Assembly: GCA_024500155.1 (NCBI GenBank)
Contig: CM044858.1
Span: 30,088,786 to 30,152,785 of the forward strand
From: Chenopodium formosanum
Lineage: Eukaryota; Streptophyta; Magnoliopsida; Caryophyllales; Amaranthaceae
Reading direction: 5' to 3'
DNA length: 64,000 nucleotides
A model generated the notes under the pieces. That model saw nothing but the letters and a program-made list of their open reading frames with translations. It was not told where the DNA came from and searched no databases. A program made the translations under genes and the position numbers. Of this stretch, positions 1 through 11,060 are shown in pieces. Each line of letters starts with the position of its first letter. Position 1 is the stretch's first letter.

Positions 1-679
1 ATCACATTTTCGATATTTAAAGCACCAAATATGGTCGAAATTATTCGGCTGAAAGGTCTAATCATCTACAGCCCACGTTCGGGGACAATCGAACCATCTA
101 TAGCCCATGTTCGAGGACAGGTGAACCATCTACGGCCCACGTTCGGGGACAATCGAACCATCATCATTTAGTGATCATCTCCCAGGCGAAGATGATTCAC
201 AACTCATGGTTCTCGATACACATAGACTTGTAATCTCATCATTAGACAAGCTTTTCCTTTTATTCCTATTCTTCTTCTAACGATTTTTATATTGTTAGAT
301 TATTGTTAAATTGCTTCCAATATTTAATGTTTTTTTCGTTGTTATTATGATCACCGTATTTCATGTTAAAGGGAATACGTAATTGAAAATAATGCTTAAT
401 AAAATAATTTGGACAACCGGTCTAGGTTCCTATAATCTTGTTATTAAATCAAGTGATAACGATATTTTAGAATTATATGATGCATTAATATTCAACCAAT
501 TTAGCATAATAATAGTTTGGAGCGAACTGAATATTTTGTTTGTATGCCTTTGAGATCAAAAGAATGCTTTTCACAATAAGAATTGAGTAAAGGCCAATAC
601 GGGCGAATGTGACTCCATGACTCACTTCGTACCATCATCCCCGATCCTCCTTTTGTGGTACTGAACCATATGGAGTTAT
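1..679. other. Unassigned AT-rich flank left of the LTR element
   Basis: I see no protein-coding frame here. Apart from a 32-bp tandem repeat near the left edge, the sequence resembles degraded transposon DNA. The last bases (GTTAT, 675-679) are the left flank of the LTR element insertion. Confidence 0.4.
64..159. repeat. Tandem repeat, three copies of a 32-bp unit
   Basis: Three consecutive 32-bp copies can be read. Each starts ATCTAC/ATCTAT, contains GCCCA(C/T)GTTCG(G/A)GGACA and ends GAACC. The copies differ at a few positions, so the array is not recent. It may belong to the LTR or untranslated region of another element cut by the window edge. Confidence 0.85.
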
Positions 680-1262
680 TGTTTATTCTAATTTACGTTA
701 GGTGGGATTGAATATCAAAATATAGGCTACAGATAAACTAAATAAAATCAAGAATAAAGCTAGAACAAAAATAAGTAAATGACACAAGGGATTGGTGACG
801 CGGAAAACCCGATGAAGGTAAAAAACCGCGGGTAGAATGAGGATCTACCAAACTTTCACCATGCGAAAATATCAAAGAGAACGGTTTACAAAGTATGTTT
901 AGAGTATAAATGTAGCTAGGTTGTGATGTGTTCTTCGTCTGACGATGCCCCCTTTTTATATAGATGATTCCTAGGTTTAATCTTTAGCTGTTGCAAGGTG
1001 ATAGGTTTGACTCCTTGATTTTCCGAGGTTTAGTTGCACCAAGATGTTTTCTGTTTTGCCCACTAGCGGTAATGTGCGGCTGAGCTTTAGACTTAGTCTC
1101 CAGTTCTTATCCTCTCCTATAAATTAGGGAGTTGTTGATGATTCCTTCATCCATTGAGGTCGGTTCATCTTAGTCAATTCCCAGCCTTCGTCAGAGCTTG
1201 TCTTCGTCGCTAACTTTATTTGACCGTCGTTGACTATGACTTGTAGATTTTTACCCATAACA
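680..1262 (-). repeat. 3' LTR (left copy)
   Basis: Long terminal repeat matching 9790-10370 along its whole length, with scattered substitutions and a few short indels. It keeps TG...CA ends as read on the plus strand. A TATA-like CTATATAAAAAGG is present on the minus strand at 951-963. Confidence 0.92.
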
Positions 1263-1273
1263 ATTTGCCCCTA
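1263..1273 (-). other. Candidate polypurine tract
   Basis: The minus strand reads TTAGGGGCAAAT directly against the 3' LTR, where the plus-strand primer of an LTR retrotransposon lies. The tract is short and interrupted, so the assignment rests mainly on position. Confidence 0.5.
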
Positions 1274-1760
1274 ATTGCTAAATATGTATTGCCATATGCA
1301 TTTTTGGCAATTTACATAAAAATGAAACAAAAAAAGAAAAACACAAATTATAGAAAAACTGCAAAAACTCAAAAATTTTCAATTACTTGGGGGCATTTCT
1401 GTCCTTTCGTCTAGTAGGCACGTTCTAAAGGAAAAGATACTCCACTTACTCCACTCTCTTTCTAACCGTCACTTTTCTCCTTTAATTGCAACTACACGCT
1501 TCCCGCTTCCCCAAGTTACCACAATACTCTTGTTTCTCTCTCTTCTTTCTCTCTCTTGCACAAAACAACTCCGGCGTTCTGAGGCAGTGTGTAGTGGTGA
1601 TCTTGAGCTCTCAATGACTTCTTCTAACAAATAATTACTTCAATTTCTTCTTTTGTTAGTTAATTTGGGCAAAACGTCGAGCTAAACTCCCAAAATTAGA
1701 ACTAGGTTTTCTCTTTGCGTTGTCAAAAAAAGAGGAACGGTTGTTTCATAGAAGGAAACT

Positions 1761-3828
1761 ATGTCCAGGTCGACATCTTTAATGGCGAAAGACAATATGG
1801 CAGGCTTTGTCGAGATGGCGAGATTTCCCGAGACTACTTTCGCTTTTATTCCAAGGCCAGGGAAGATGGTAGAGGACAGTCCCGAGGGTTTTGTCGTTTT
1901 CTTTAGATACCCATTCTTGGAGACTGGGATTAAATTTCCTTTTACCCCTCTAGTTCGTTCCTTATTTGAAGTATTGGGTTTAAGTGCATGGCAATTAATG
2001 CCTTCTAGTCGGAGGATTTTGTCGGTGATAGAGGAAGTCACCAAAGATTGGGACGACCCTTTCACTTTGGCGGATTTGGCAGCGGGGCATGAGATCAAGA
2101 TGGCAGAAAATGGGCTTGTTAGTCTGTACAAGAAGGGGAATCGGTTGGTTCCGAATACTAATGTGAATGATAGGGGTTGGAAGAACTGGTTTGCTTTCGT
2201 CAAGAGGGTATCCTTGGGTGTCGAAGGAGAGTGGTTCACAGAGGGATGGCCGATGAAGGGTAAGCGTTTTTCTTTAGTGTTGGCTTTTTAGGGCTAATTT
2301 TGGCTAAATTGTTTGATCTTGGTTTCATTTATGCAGAGTTGGACTTGGATTTTCTCGAGGCGTCGAAGACATCATCGTCGAAGGTGAAGCAATTTCTTGC
2401 GATTAGTCCATCAGTGAGAACCTTCTCGAGTAAAAAGAAAACGGCCGGCGAATCATTAGGGCAAAGATAGGGGACACCGACAAACACATCTCAGCAAGTC
2501 GAGGATTCTGAAGAAACAATGTCAACTCGTAAGTCTGGCGTTTTCATAAGTTCTTCTTTATCATCGTCTGATCTGTCGTTGTACGTTTGTTTACGCGATT
2601 TCTCTTTTGTGTTTATACTTTGTCAGATTCTACAGCGTAGGGGGTTCGTTGTGGGAGAAGCCTATTTGAGGCGGATCAGGACTTGCGGATAAGGAGGAAG
2701 TGAGGTTTGGTGCCTCAGGAGCAAAAGCAATCAGGGGCAATTGACAGGACAAAACAGCTTCAAGTTTCGTCGCCCCAGAAAACTGGCGACGCACCTAGGC
2801 CTCTTATGCTGTCACCGTCTCCCCCGCGCAAGCAGCAAAAGGTCGACAATACGCCAGTACTTCCTGACGTCGAAGCATGTTTCCTTGCAGATTTCCAGAG
2901 TCTTCAAAAGGAGAAACGTTAGTCTCTTTTTCCTAGTATGAATCAGCTGTTATTTCCTGGTTCTAGGAGAGTTTGGCTGGAACTTCTGCGTTGGACATTC
3001 CTTCTAAAGCTGCTACGGCTCATCTTTATGTAAGTACTTGCTTGGTTTGGTTTTTTAACTTGTTTTCCTTTGTTTTATGGATGATGTGGAGTGTGTTTTG
3101 CTAGTGTCTCCAGAATTCTTTGGTGTTGAGGGAAAGGGTGATTGGCTTGGCAAAGGAGATGAAAAGGTTAGACAATGCTGCTAAAAATAGTGAGGCTCGG
3201 CGCAAGACTACAATGAACGTTTTTCAGATGACTAAGACAGAGCTGGACGAGACGAAGAAGAAGGAGACGATTTGGAAGGTCAGATGAAGGCTCAATTAGA
3301 GAAGATGGGGGAAGAGACTTAAAAGCTGCAGGATAAGTTAAAAGAGCAGGCTAAGCAGTTAGAGGACAAAGTTGCAGTCATAACTGCTAAGGACAAAGCT
3401 CTAACGAAAACGAAGGATGAGTTGGCGATAGTCCCAAAGGAATTGGACGACGCCTTAGATGATTGTGCTGAGTTGGAGATAAAGGTGAAGGCTAGGCTGA
3501 TGAAGTAGTTTTTGGATGGGAAGGCTTCAGAGTGGCGTCCTCAAGAAGAGAACAACCGTTTTCTGGCCAACGGTGGAACTCTCGACGAACTGGGGGAGGA
3601 TACTGCAGTGGCTTCGATTGCAGATTCGGAGCCAACTCTATCAGTCGTCGCTCCTTTATCTGTTGCCGTGATTGAAGCTTAGCCATCTATTATCGGTGAT
3701 CATCCTGCGGCACTTGCTGAGGTATTGCCTTCGACAGACGAGGGTGTTGATGACAACGCTCGTGCTGACGAGGTTGTCAAAGATGTTGTCAACGGGCTGA
3801 ACGCTCATGATGCTGGTATCGGTGTTTG
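1761..3828 (+). pseudogene. Antisense additional ORF of the Tat element (gypsy-type 'transposase 28'-like plus coiled coil), broken
   Basis: Between integrase and the 3' LTR there is a coding-like region on the strand opposite gag-pol. Its first block (1761-2259) contains FRYPFLETGIKFPFTPLVRS and LGLSAWQLMPSS, resembling the plant domain annotated as putative gypsy-type transposon protein. A good donor AAGG|GTAAGC at 2259/2260 and acceptor TTATGCAG at 2336 would join it in frame to LDLDFLEASKTSSSK. A charged, heptad-like coiled-coil stretch follows (about 3120-3510) and then an acidic tail ending near 3828. Stops at about 2469, 3320, 3507 and 3680 break it. Extra ORFs, including antisense ones, are known in Tat-clade elements; their role is unknown. 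Confidence 0.72.
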
Positions 3829-4699
3829 AAGGTCATCGTCTGTGATGGTTTAAAATTTTGCTTGTGTATTTTGTTCAATTCTGCTTTTGTTGAAAAACTT
3901 CATTTTACTTTGCTTTTTCCCTTTTGTACTTTGTTTCACTTGAGGGCAAGTGGTTCTTTTGACTATCTTTTGCACTTTTGATGATGTTTTCTTTACTAAG
4001 TGGTACTTTTCTTTTGTGTTTATTGCCTACTGTCATTGATTTGATTCTGTGATTTCAAAGTAAAAACATAACTTAAAGTTTAGTTCAGAAATACGACTAA
4101 GTAAAAACGTTCAAGAAAAGATAATATGTTGGGAATTTCGAAAAACTTTAAAAAGACTTGGGAATAGTAATTTTTATTAATCCGTGAAATATACTTGGCT
4201 AAAGAAATTTTTAAGTACAAAAAGATTTTTATAGCAATACAACATGTTCGTCGAAGACTTTGCTTTTAGGCCTTTTGTTGCGTTGTTTGCAAATGCCCCT
4301 TGCGTCCCAGCGTCGACGCTGAACACTGAAGACTAGTTCGTTGTTCAGGTATCGGGTGTTTGGCATCAGACGCTAAGGTCAAATTTTCCCTGGGCTTCAT
4401 CATGCTTCGATTGTTATCGTTTGAACAACAGCTTTCCTCACCCTTTTCAAGGATGTCAGTGTAGCTGACGTCTATTGTTTCTTTCATCGTTTGCTTCTTT
4501 GTATACTTGGATTGTGAGTCGTGACCAAATCTTTCTACTTATTCGTGGTTGTATACTCCGTCGATCAGTGTTCAACAAAACCGACATCGTTAAAGTATCG
4601 TTGGCCGTTAAAGTAAAATGAATAATTTATATGAAGGAAATCAATTCATAGTAGCTAAGATATTACCTTTTCGTCGACAAACACTTTTGACATTTTACT
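3829..4699. other. Non-coding spacer within the LTR element
   Basis: I see no conserved domain between the end of the antisense reading frame and the end of integrase. The stretch is AT-rich and probably corresponds to the untranslated region between the two converging transcription units. Confidence 0.5.
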
Positions 4700-5876
4700 A
4701 GAAGTAATACTTTCTGAGATGAGTTGCGTTCCAACTTCTTGGAACAGGGTTACCTTGCAGGTCAATCAATCGATAAGAGCCATTTCCGATGACTTAGGTG
4801 ATCTCGTATGGGCTTTCCCATGGAGAAGCAAGCTTTCCGTCGGCGGGGTTTATTGTATTCTGGAATGCTTTTCTTAGTACCCAGTCGCCTAACTGGAACG
4901 TCTTGGCTTTGACATTCTTGTTGAAATTCCTTGCAACGATCTGTTGTTGTGCTGCCATCCTTATTAGTGATGTTTCCCTTAGCTCTTTGGTTGCGTCCAG
5001 GCTATCTTCTATTTCTTCTTGGTTTCTTTCTTCCGTCATGTGGCCGAAGCGGGACATCGGGAAGTGAACTTCGACTGAGAGGACGGCTTCACAACCACAG
5101 ATGAGGGAGAAAGGTGTTTGCCCCGTTATAGACCTTGGCGTTGTTCGATTGGCCCACAAGACTGTTGGGAGCTCGTCGGCCCACCTGTCTTTTGCTTCGT
5201 TTAACCTTTTCTTGATGGTATTTGTGACTACTTTATTGCTAGATTCAACTTGTCCATTGGCTTGAGGATATCTTGGCGTCGATGTCCTCAACTCTATACG
5301 GAATTTCATGCAAAATGAACGAGTTTTGTTGCTAATAAACTATGATCCGTTGTCACAGACGAAAACTGACGGGATGCCAAACCTGTAAATAATGTTAGTC
5401 CATATGAACGAAATAACCTCCTTGTCCGTCACCTGTTTCAAAGCAATTGCTTCAATACATTTAGAAAAATAATCAGTTAAAGCTAATGTATAAACTCTTT
5501 GCCTTGGCGTTGCGGGTAATTTCCCGACGATATCCATTCCCCATCTCGTGAAAGGCCATGGAGACAAGGTTTGGTGAAGGGACTCTGAGGTTTTATGGAC
5601 GGTGTTTGCGAACCGTTGGCAGCTGTCGCACTTGACCACATATTGCATGGTGTATTCATGTAGCGTCGGCCAGAAGTATCCTTGTCTTTTTGCGATTTTA
5701 GCAAGTCCTCTGCCTCCAACGTGACTGCTGCATACACCGTCGTGTAGATGCTGGCTAAGGATGAACTGTTGTTTATCGTTTTCGATACACCTCTGTGATA
5801 AACCTGATGCGGACTTGTGTAATAGGACCCCGTCGACAATATAGTATCTTGAGGCTTTGTATTTCAGCTTTGTCAC
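4700..5876 (-). pseudogene. Integrase remnant
   Basis: The N-terminal zinc segment (HLHDGVCSSHVGGRGLAKIAKRQGYFWP ... CDSCQRFAN, read in two pieces) has the HHCC pattern. The catalytic core follows with WGMDIVGKLP and LTDYFSKCIEAIAL, then VFVCDNGS, a break, and PQANGQVESSNK with the final catalytic Glu. The C-terminal part carries GDWVLRK, and past a stop YRLIDLQGNPVPRSWNATHL. In intact elements the enzyme inserts the DNA copy. A stop and frame break lie at 5310-5340, between the second Asp and the Glu. Confidence 0.9.
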
Positions 5877-6424
5877 TAGGGAAGATGTCTTTGGTGAGGT
5901 AATCTATGATGGGTTTGTTCCAGTCGTCGTTGTTGTTAACGTCATCGAAGGGTAGGATTTCTTTTGTGGACACGGACGGATTTTGTAAGTGAACTAAAGG
6001 GATATTTGTGAAGGTGCTCTTTTTGAGGGCAGAGGCTAGGTTAGCAAGTGCGTCAGCTTGGGCGTTTTGGTCCCATGAAATCTGTGAGCTAGTAAATGGG
6101 TCGAAGTGTTTGACTTTTTCTTTGGCTACTTCAAGGTATGCTTTCATTTTGGAATCTTTTGCAGCGAAGTCACCTGTTATTTGGCTGACGATGAGGAGGG
6201 AGTCGTTGTATACATCTAGGGCTGTTGCACCCAAGTCTTTGGCAACGATCATTCCTGCGATCAAAGCTTCTTATTCTGCTTCATTATTAGTTGCTTTAAG
6301 ATCACAAGATATAGATCTTACTATCATGTCCCCATGTGGCGACTTTGGCACCATTCCCAGGCTAGCTCCTTGTTGGTTAGACGAGCCGTCGACGAATAGG
6401 AGCAGGGTTTTACTTACGTAATAA
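5877..6424 (-). pseudogene. Second, archaeal-type RNase H remnant (Tat clade hallmark)
   Basis: The minus strand reads LLFVDGSSNQQGASLG, KATNNEAE, a stop in place of the following Tyr, EALIAGMIVAKDLGA, VYNDSLLIVSQITGDF and later QADALANLASAL. This is the additional RNase H found in Tat-type plant retrotransposons, with the first DGSS and NNEAE acidic positions retained. The usual YSDS reads YNDS and one Tyr codon is TAA. It sits between RT and integrase as expected. Confidence 0.85.
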
Positions 6425-6640
6425 ACCAGAAGCTGCCTAGCTTCGTTGTCCTCTCTTGTCTAAACAGCGCTGACGGCAACATAAAGCTGCAAAGGTTCGT
6501 TAGTTTTGGGTTTCGACAGGAGGGGCGGCGTCATTAAGTATTTCTTTAGATCTTGCAATGCTTTTTCATGATCGTTAGTCCATTCAAAACCTTTATTTTT
6601 TCTTATAACATTATAAAAAAAGATGGCATTTGTCTGACGA
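6425..6640 (-). pseudogene. Truncated first RNase H domain / RT connection
   Basis: After the RT, the minus strand encodes the connection segment (FEWTNDHEKALQDLKKYL, then TPPLLSKPK), LYVAVSAV and VYYVSKTL. The text then runs straight into the second RNase H. In intact Tat elements a long stretch carrying the rest of this RNase H separates these motifs, so most of the domain appears to have been deleted. Confidence 0.7.
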
Positions 6641-6689
6641 TCGAGAAATAAAGCGATTTAATGTTGCCACTCGTCCTGTTAATTTCTGG

Positions 6690-7330
6690 GTTTCTTTAAC
6701 GTTTTAGGGAGATTGAATATTTATTAGGGCGGCCATGACTTGGTCAGGACTGGCTTCGATTCCCCTTTGCGTTACTACATAGCCCAAAAATATTCTAGTG
6801 GATACTCCAAAAGAACATTTAGTAGGGTTAAGTTTCATACCATACTTCCGCAATACCTCAAATGTATGTCCAGGGTGATCGACATGATCTTCAGACTTCT
6901 TGGACTTTGCCAGCATTTTGTCCATGTATACTTCCATCATGTCCCCTAGCTGGTCTTTTAACATCCTGTTGACTAGCCTCTGTTACGTCGAACCTGCATT
7001 TTTTAGTCCAAAAGGCAGAACTTTATAACAATATATACCTTTGTCGGTCATGAAGGCTGTCTGCTCCTGATCATCGGGATGCATTAGGATCTAGCTGTAT
7101 CCAGAATAGGCGTCCATGAATGTTAAGAGCTCATGACCTGCTGTTGCATCTACCATGGCGTCGATATGCGGCAACAGGAACGGATCTTTAGGGCACATTT
7201 TGTTGAGATCAATGAAGTCGATACACAGTCTCCACTTGCCATTCTTCTTGCTGACGACGACAACATTAGCAAGCCAATCTGGATATTTAACTTCTCTTAT
7301 CTTTCTGGTGTCGATCAGCTGTTGCACTTC
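6690..7330 (-). pseudogene. Reverse transcriptase remnant with damaged active site
   Basis: The minus strand shows the finger/palm segments in order: IREVKYPDWLANVVVVSKKN, then KWRLCIDFIDLNKMCPKD, then LLTFMDAYSGYS, and after a stop LPFGLKNAGST. A second stop is followed by VYMDKMLAKS, then KCSFGV and FLGYVV. The catalytic YxDD box reads YMDK, so the second catalytic Asp is gone. Two further stops lie within the palm (near 7090 and 6985). The domain order is that of a Ty3/gypsy RT, but this copy is inactive. Confidence 0.92.
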
Positions 7331-7731
7331 GTCGTTGATGATCTTGTTTCGTTCTGGAGCGAACTTTTGACGCTTCTGCTTTATAAGCTTATAATTCGGG
7401 TCGACGTTCAGCTGATGTGAAATGATGCTTTATTCTCTCGAAGGAAGGCTAGGATGGTGTTTTTGAGTTCAGGGGCTAAGTTGGCTCCGACATGGACGGT
7501 TTAATTTGGTTGTTCAGGGTCTAAGGGTATTTTGTCGATTTCGAGGTTGTTGGAATTGTCTGGTATTGAACCTTGCTGTAATTGATGTGCGGTTCTCATG
7601 GTCGGTTTTAGGGTTGCTTTATAGCAGTGTTTGGCTTCCCAGGGTTCTCCTTTATTTTCTTGGATTCCCCACGGGGTTGGAAATTTGATTGATTGGTGGT
7701 AGGTGGAAGGAATGGCTTTCAGTCTGTGGAT

Positions 7732-7971
7732 TCATGGTCTACCTACTATGGCATTGTAGGCTGAAGGGTAGTCAATGTCGTTGAATTTGGTTTGGGGATT
7801 TAAGCCTCCTGCATAGGTTGGTAAGGTTATTTCTCCGAGAGTTGACATGCTCTCGCCACTGAAACTGACTAGAGTTGTTGATCTCCTGGTGATATCGCTG
7901 TCTTTCAGTCCCATATCTTCCATAGCTCTCTGGAATAGAACATTTGCAGAGCTTCCCTCATCGACCAACAC
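7732..7971 (-). pseudogene. Aspartic protease remnant (retropepsin type)
   Basis: Just downstream of gag, the minus strand encodes LVDEGSSANVLF. This matches the retropepsin active-site stretch with its Asp followed by a GSS turn. The flap-side segment ends AYNAIVGRP, a conserved ending in Tat proteases. In intact elements the enzyme cleaves the Gag-Pol polyprotein. A stop separates it from gag, and the linker to RT (7730-7330) is out of frame. Confidence 0.82.
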
Positions 7972-7974
7972 CCT

Positions 7975-9527
7975 TCAAAGCAGACAATTCCCGACTACTA
8001 AATAAATCACCAAAGAAGCTTCATGTTCTCTGTTGATTTTGTTGATGTTGTCGTCATCGAAAGTGATGGCCATAGCTTCCAATTTCTTTTCCAAAGGGTC
8101 TCTCAGCTCTTCCAAAACATCCGCATTTTCTGTAGACAACTTTGCGATTCTTTTGGCTGCAGAATAGGTTAGTCCACAAATATCAGAACCACCAGTAATA
8201 ACGTTAATACTACCTTTAGGTACGGGAAGCTTTGGGGGTCCGCTTGTCGTCTCGACTTTGGGATGGCTAGCTTCGCTGCATTTCTTCTTTCCTAGCAGGT
8301 GCTTGAGGTTGCCTCTCTTCAGCAAGAAGGCGACTTCTCTTCGCAAGGCGTAGCAATCCTCCGTCTTACAACCATGATCATTATGGAACTCGCACCATTT
8401 GCTCATATCCTTCTCCGACTCTAGCTTGTTGCTCTTCATCGGCCAGAGCACTTTTTTTCCCAAAGGCTCCAACTCTTTCACCACAGCTACGATGTTCACG
8501 TGGAATCCATACTCGGATATCTCGGGGTACTGTGGTGCGTCGAGGATCTGTTCTACCTACACAGCATTAACAAAACGTGATCTACTTGACGCCTCATACG
8601 GCTGATGTCGCCATGACCCTCGCTGGTTGCTTGGGGCTTTGCGATCGGACGAGCCTCGGGCACTTGGGTTAAAGCTGTGATTGGCAATATCTTCTTCGAA
8701 GCGCATCAGGGCCACGGCTCTCGTCCTGACTTCTTCAAATGTTGAGCAGAGGTACTTGACCATATCCTTGTACAGATCTGAATCTGTATGCAATCCTCAG
8801 AGGAAAGATTCGATGGCAGTACTGTTGTCGACATTCTTGATTGAGACCTTTTCTTTGTTGAAGTAGGACCAATAAGTCCTGATGGTTTCCTTGGGTCCTT
8901 AGATGATCCGATATAGATCGCTTGTCTGATTTTCGAAATCCCTGCTACTTTCAAAATAGGAATAACACTTGTTAATTAACATAGCAAAACTAGTGATACT
9001 ACCTGGTTCAACTTTGTCGAGCCATTTGAGGGCGGGACCAATCAGCGTCGCACCGAAGGACTTGCACATGCATGCTCCCCAGCACTCGAACGGGATCGAA
9101 GCTTGCCACACCGCTGCTTGTAGTACTCGACATACTACTCTGGACAGGTCGTCCCATCATAAAGCGACGTGAACGTCGGGAACGATAGTCTTCTAGGAAT
9201 ATTGGCTCTAGACAGCTCATCACTGATCGGAGTTGTTGTGAATCCATCAAGAGCTTCTCTCTGGACGGGGATCGGAACAACTGGCATTCCCTTCATCATC
9301 GACATCACCATGGAGTTCTGCTTCTCTAAGCCGACCAACCTTTGGAGCAGGATTTTAGTTAGATTTGGCTCTTGATTGCCCTGCTGGTCATTTCCTACAG
9401 TCTGGAAGCTCCCTTGTTGCCCATTGTTTCGCATCGGAGGGTCCATCTGCATTTCTCTGTCACTGGACTCAGCATTTGTGTCATGCGACGACTCAACCAC
9501 CTCAAATGGCCGCATCCTAGGGATCAA
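7975..9527 (-). pseudogene. gag remnant of the LTR retrotransposon
   Basis: A Gag-like polyprotein start lies at 9527. The first open block has a polar, Gln/Asn-rich N-terminus and the segment FPTFTSLYDGTTCPE, which resembles the conserved LYDGTxDP stretch of Tat Gag. Further blocks in shifting frames cover the capsid-like region around 9110-8560. The block at 8499-7975 contains KWCEFHNDHGCKTEDC, the Cys/His knuckle typical of this clade. In-frame stops (for example near 8899 and 8560) and frame shifts break the frame. In intact elements Gag forms the particle that packages the RNA; this copy cannot make it. Confidence 0.85.
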
Positions 9528-9767
9528 ATCTAGACGTCTTGGGTGGCGATGACGGTTGCTCTAGGCTGATTCCAACTGTGGACAAAGGTTGGCTGCATCA
9601 GACTCCGACGCTTCCTTTTCCTTGCTCAGGCGCTCATTGGATTCCCGAACTGCTGCGAGATCGGCTTAAGCTTTCTCATAGGCTTCTTTCAGCTGTTCTG
9701 GGGTCATATCACTGGGAGACATGTTCAAGGTTGAATTGAGATTTTTTGGATTTTATCCAGTTGTAGT

Positions 9768-9789
9768 AGCCCCAAGGTGGGCTCCAAAT
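9768..9789 (-). other. Candidate primer binding site
   Basis: Immediately inside the 5' LTR, after a two-base spacer, the minus strand reads TTGGAGCCCACCTTGGGGC. Tat-type elements usually place a TGG-starting tRNA-complementary site here. I do not assign the priming tRNA. Confidence 0.55.
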
Positions 9790-10370
9790 TGTTTATGCTT
9801 ATTTTAGTTAGGTGGGATTGAATATCAAAATCTAGGCTACGGATCAACTAAATAAAATCAAGAATAAAGCTAGAACAAAAATAAGTAAATGACACAAGGG
9901 ATTGGTGACGCAGAAAACCCAATGAAGGTATAAACCGCGGGTAGAATAAGGATCTACCAAACTTTCACTATACAAAAATATCAAAGAGAACAGTTTATAA
10001 TGTATGTTTAGAATATGAATGTAGCTAGGTTGTGATGTGTTCTTCGTCTGACGATGCCCCCTTTTTATATAGATGATTCCTAGGTTTAATCTTTAGCCGT
10101 TGCAAGGTGATAGGTTTGACTCCTTGATTTTCGGGGTTTAGTTGCACCAAGATCTTTTCTATTTTTCCCACTAACAGTAATGCGCAACTGAGCTTTAGAC
10201 TTAGTCTTTTGTTCTTATCCTCTCCTAGAAAATAGGGAGCTGTTGATGATTCCTTCGTCCATTGAGGTCGGTTCGTCTTCGTCAATTCCCAGCCTTCGTC
10301 AGAGCTTGTCTTCGTCGCTGTCTTTATTTGACCATCGTTGACTATGACTTGTAGATCTTTACCCATAACA
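9790..10370 (-). repeat. 5' LTR (right copy)
   Basis: Long terminal repeat upstream of gag in the element's own orientation. It carries the TATA-like box at 10060-10072. On the U3 side, higher in plus coordinates, several CTTCGTC motifs (GACGAAG on the coding strand) cluster between about 10250 and 10320. Confidence 0.92.
10060..10072 (-). promoter_or_regulatory. TATA-like box of the 5' LTR
   Basis: The minus strand reads CTATATAAAAAGG, followed by GGGCATCG. It is kept in both LTRs (also 951-963). Its position inside the LTR upstream of gag fits the retrotransposon promoter. This is inference from motif and position. Confidence 0.6.
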
Positions 10371-11052
10371 GTTAGTAATCTCATGGATTATGAACGGGGT
10401 GTAACCTTCACGGGTCAATCATTGTTGCCTTTTGTTGTCCCTTAATCATGGTTGTCTTTTATGATCCGTGAACGATTTACAAGTTCCTTAAAAACTTGTT
10501 AGCGGTTCCCTACTTTGCTTTGTCCCTAATCGTTGTCCCTAATTCTAATGTCAATTCCCACTTCCTAAGATAGCCAAGCATATTCATCTCGTGCTTAACG
10601 TAGGCGCGCTTCAAATGACGCCTACAATAATAAAATATGATGTACATTGTGCTACTAAAAGAAATGACATACAGGATAATATTTATAAGATACAAAGTTA
10701 CAGATATGGAAATTATTTTATTACATAAATAAATATATATACTATGGGAATCAAACTATTACAATCATAAGATTTGGTGAATATATTGTATGTAATAATA
10801 TATATACTAAGCAGTTGAATACATTGGCTTAAAAAACTAAGAGGGGATTTTGGAGGGAAAAAACCAGAAAGTGACATGTGTTGTTCCTGGTGTCTGTTTT
10901 AGTATTATACATATTGATTGATGATTTCATATAATAGCTATGAAACAAGGGTTACTAGTTCTATGGGTTATCTGAAATTGATAGAACACTATTCTATGGT
11001 ATGCCTAAATATGTTATTGATGGTGGAGATCTCACAGAGTATTTTGATATTA
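10371..11052. other. Unassigned AT-rich region
   Basis: No gene recognised. At 10849-10910 the minus strand carries a motif (ACTAAAACAGACACC followed by ACACATGTCAC) that recurs at 22456, 55960-56020 and, more weakly, 59214. It resembles a Helitron 5' terminus, but no matching 3' end was found here. Confidence 0.4.
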
Positions 11053-11060
11053 TCCAGAAT

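Larger units (their letters stand above)
680..10370 (-). mobile_element. Ty3/gypsy LTR retrotransposon, Tat type, degenerate, with antisense extra ORF
   Basis: Two direct repeats of 583 and 581 bp (680-1262 and 9790-10370) begin TGTTTAT and end CCCATAACA. They bound an 8.5 kb interior. On the minus strand the order is gag, aspartic protease, reverse transcriptase, RNase H remnant, second (archaeal-type) RNase H and integrase, which is the Tat-clade order. The 5' LTR is therefore the right-hand one. Flanking pentamers are GTTAT and GTTAG, a 4/5 match consistent with an aged TSD. The LTRs differ at roughly 7-8% of positions by eye, and every reading frame carries stops or shifts, so the copy is old and cannot move itself. 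An antisense frame lies between integrase and the 3' LTR. Confidence 0.93.

Noticed and set aside
1682..2239. 185-codon minus-strand frame overlapping the antisense ORF of the LTR element
   Set aside because: The plus-strand frame over the same bases contains the recognisable domain; the minus-strand text resembles no Gag-Pol segment and is a shadow.
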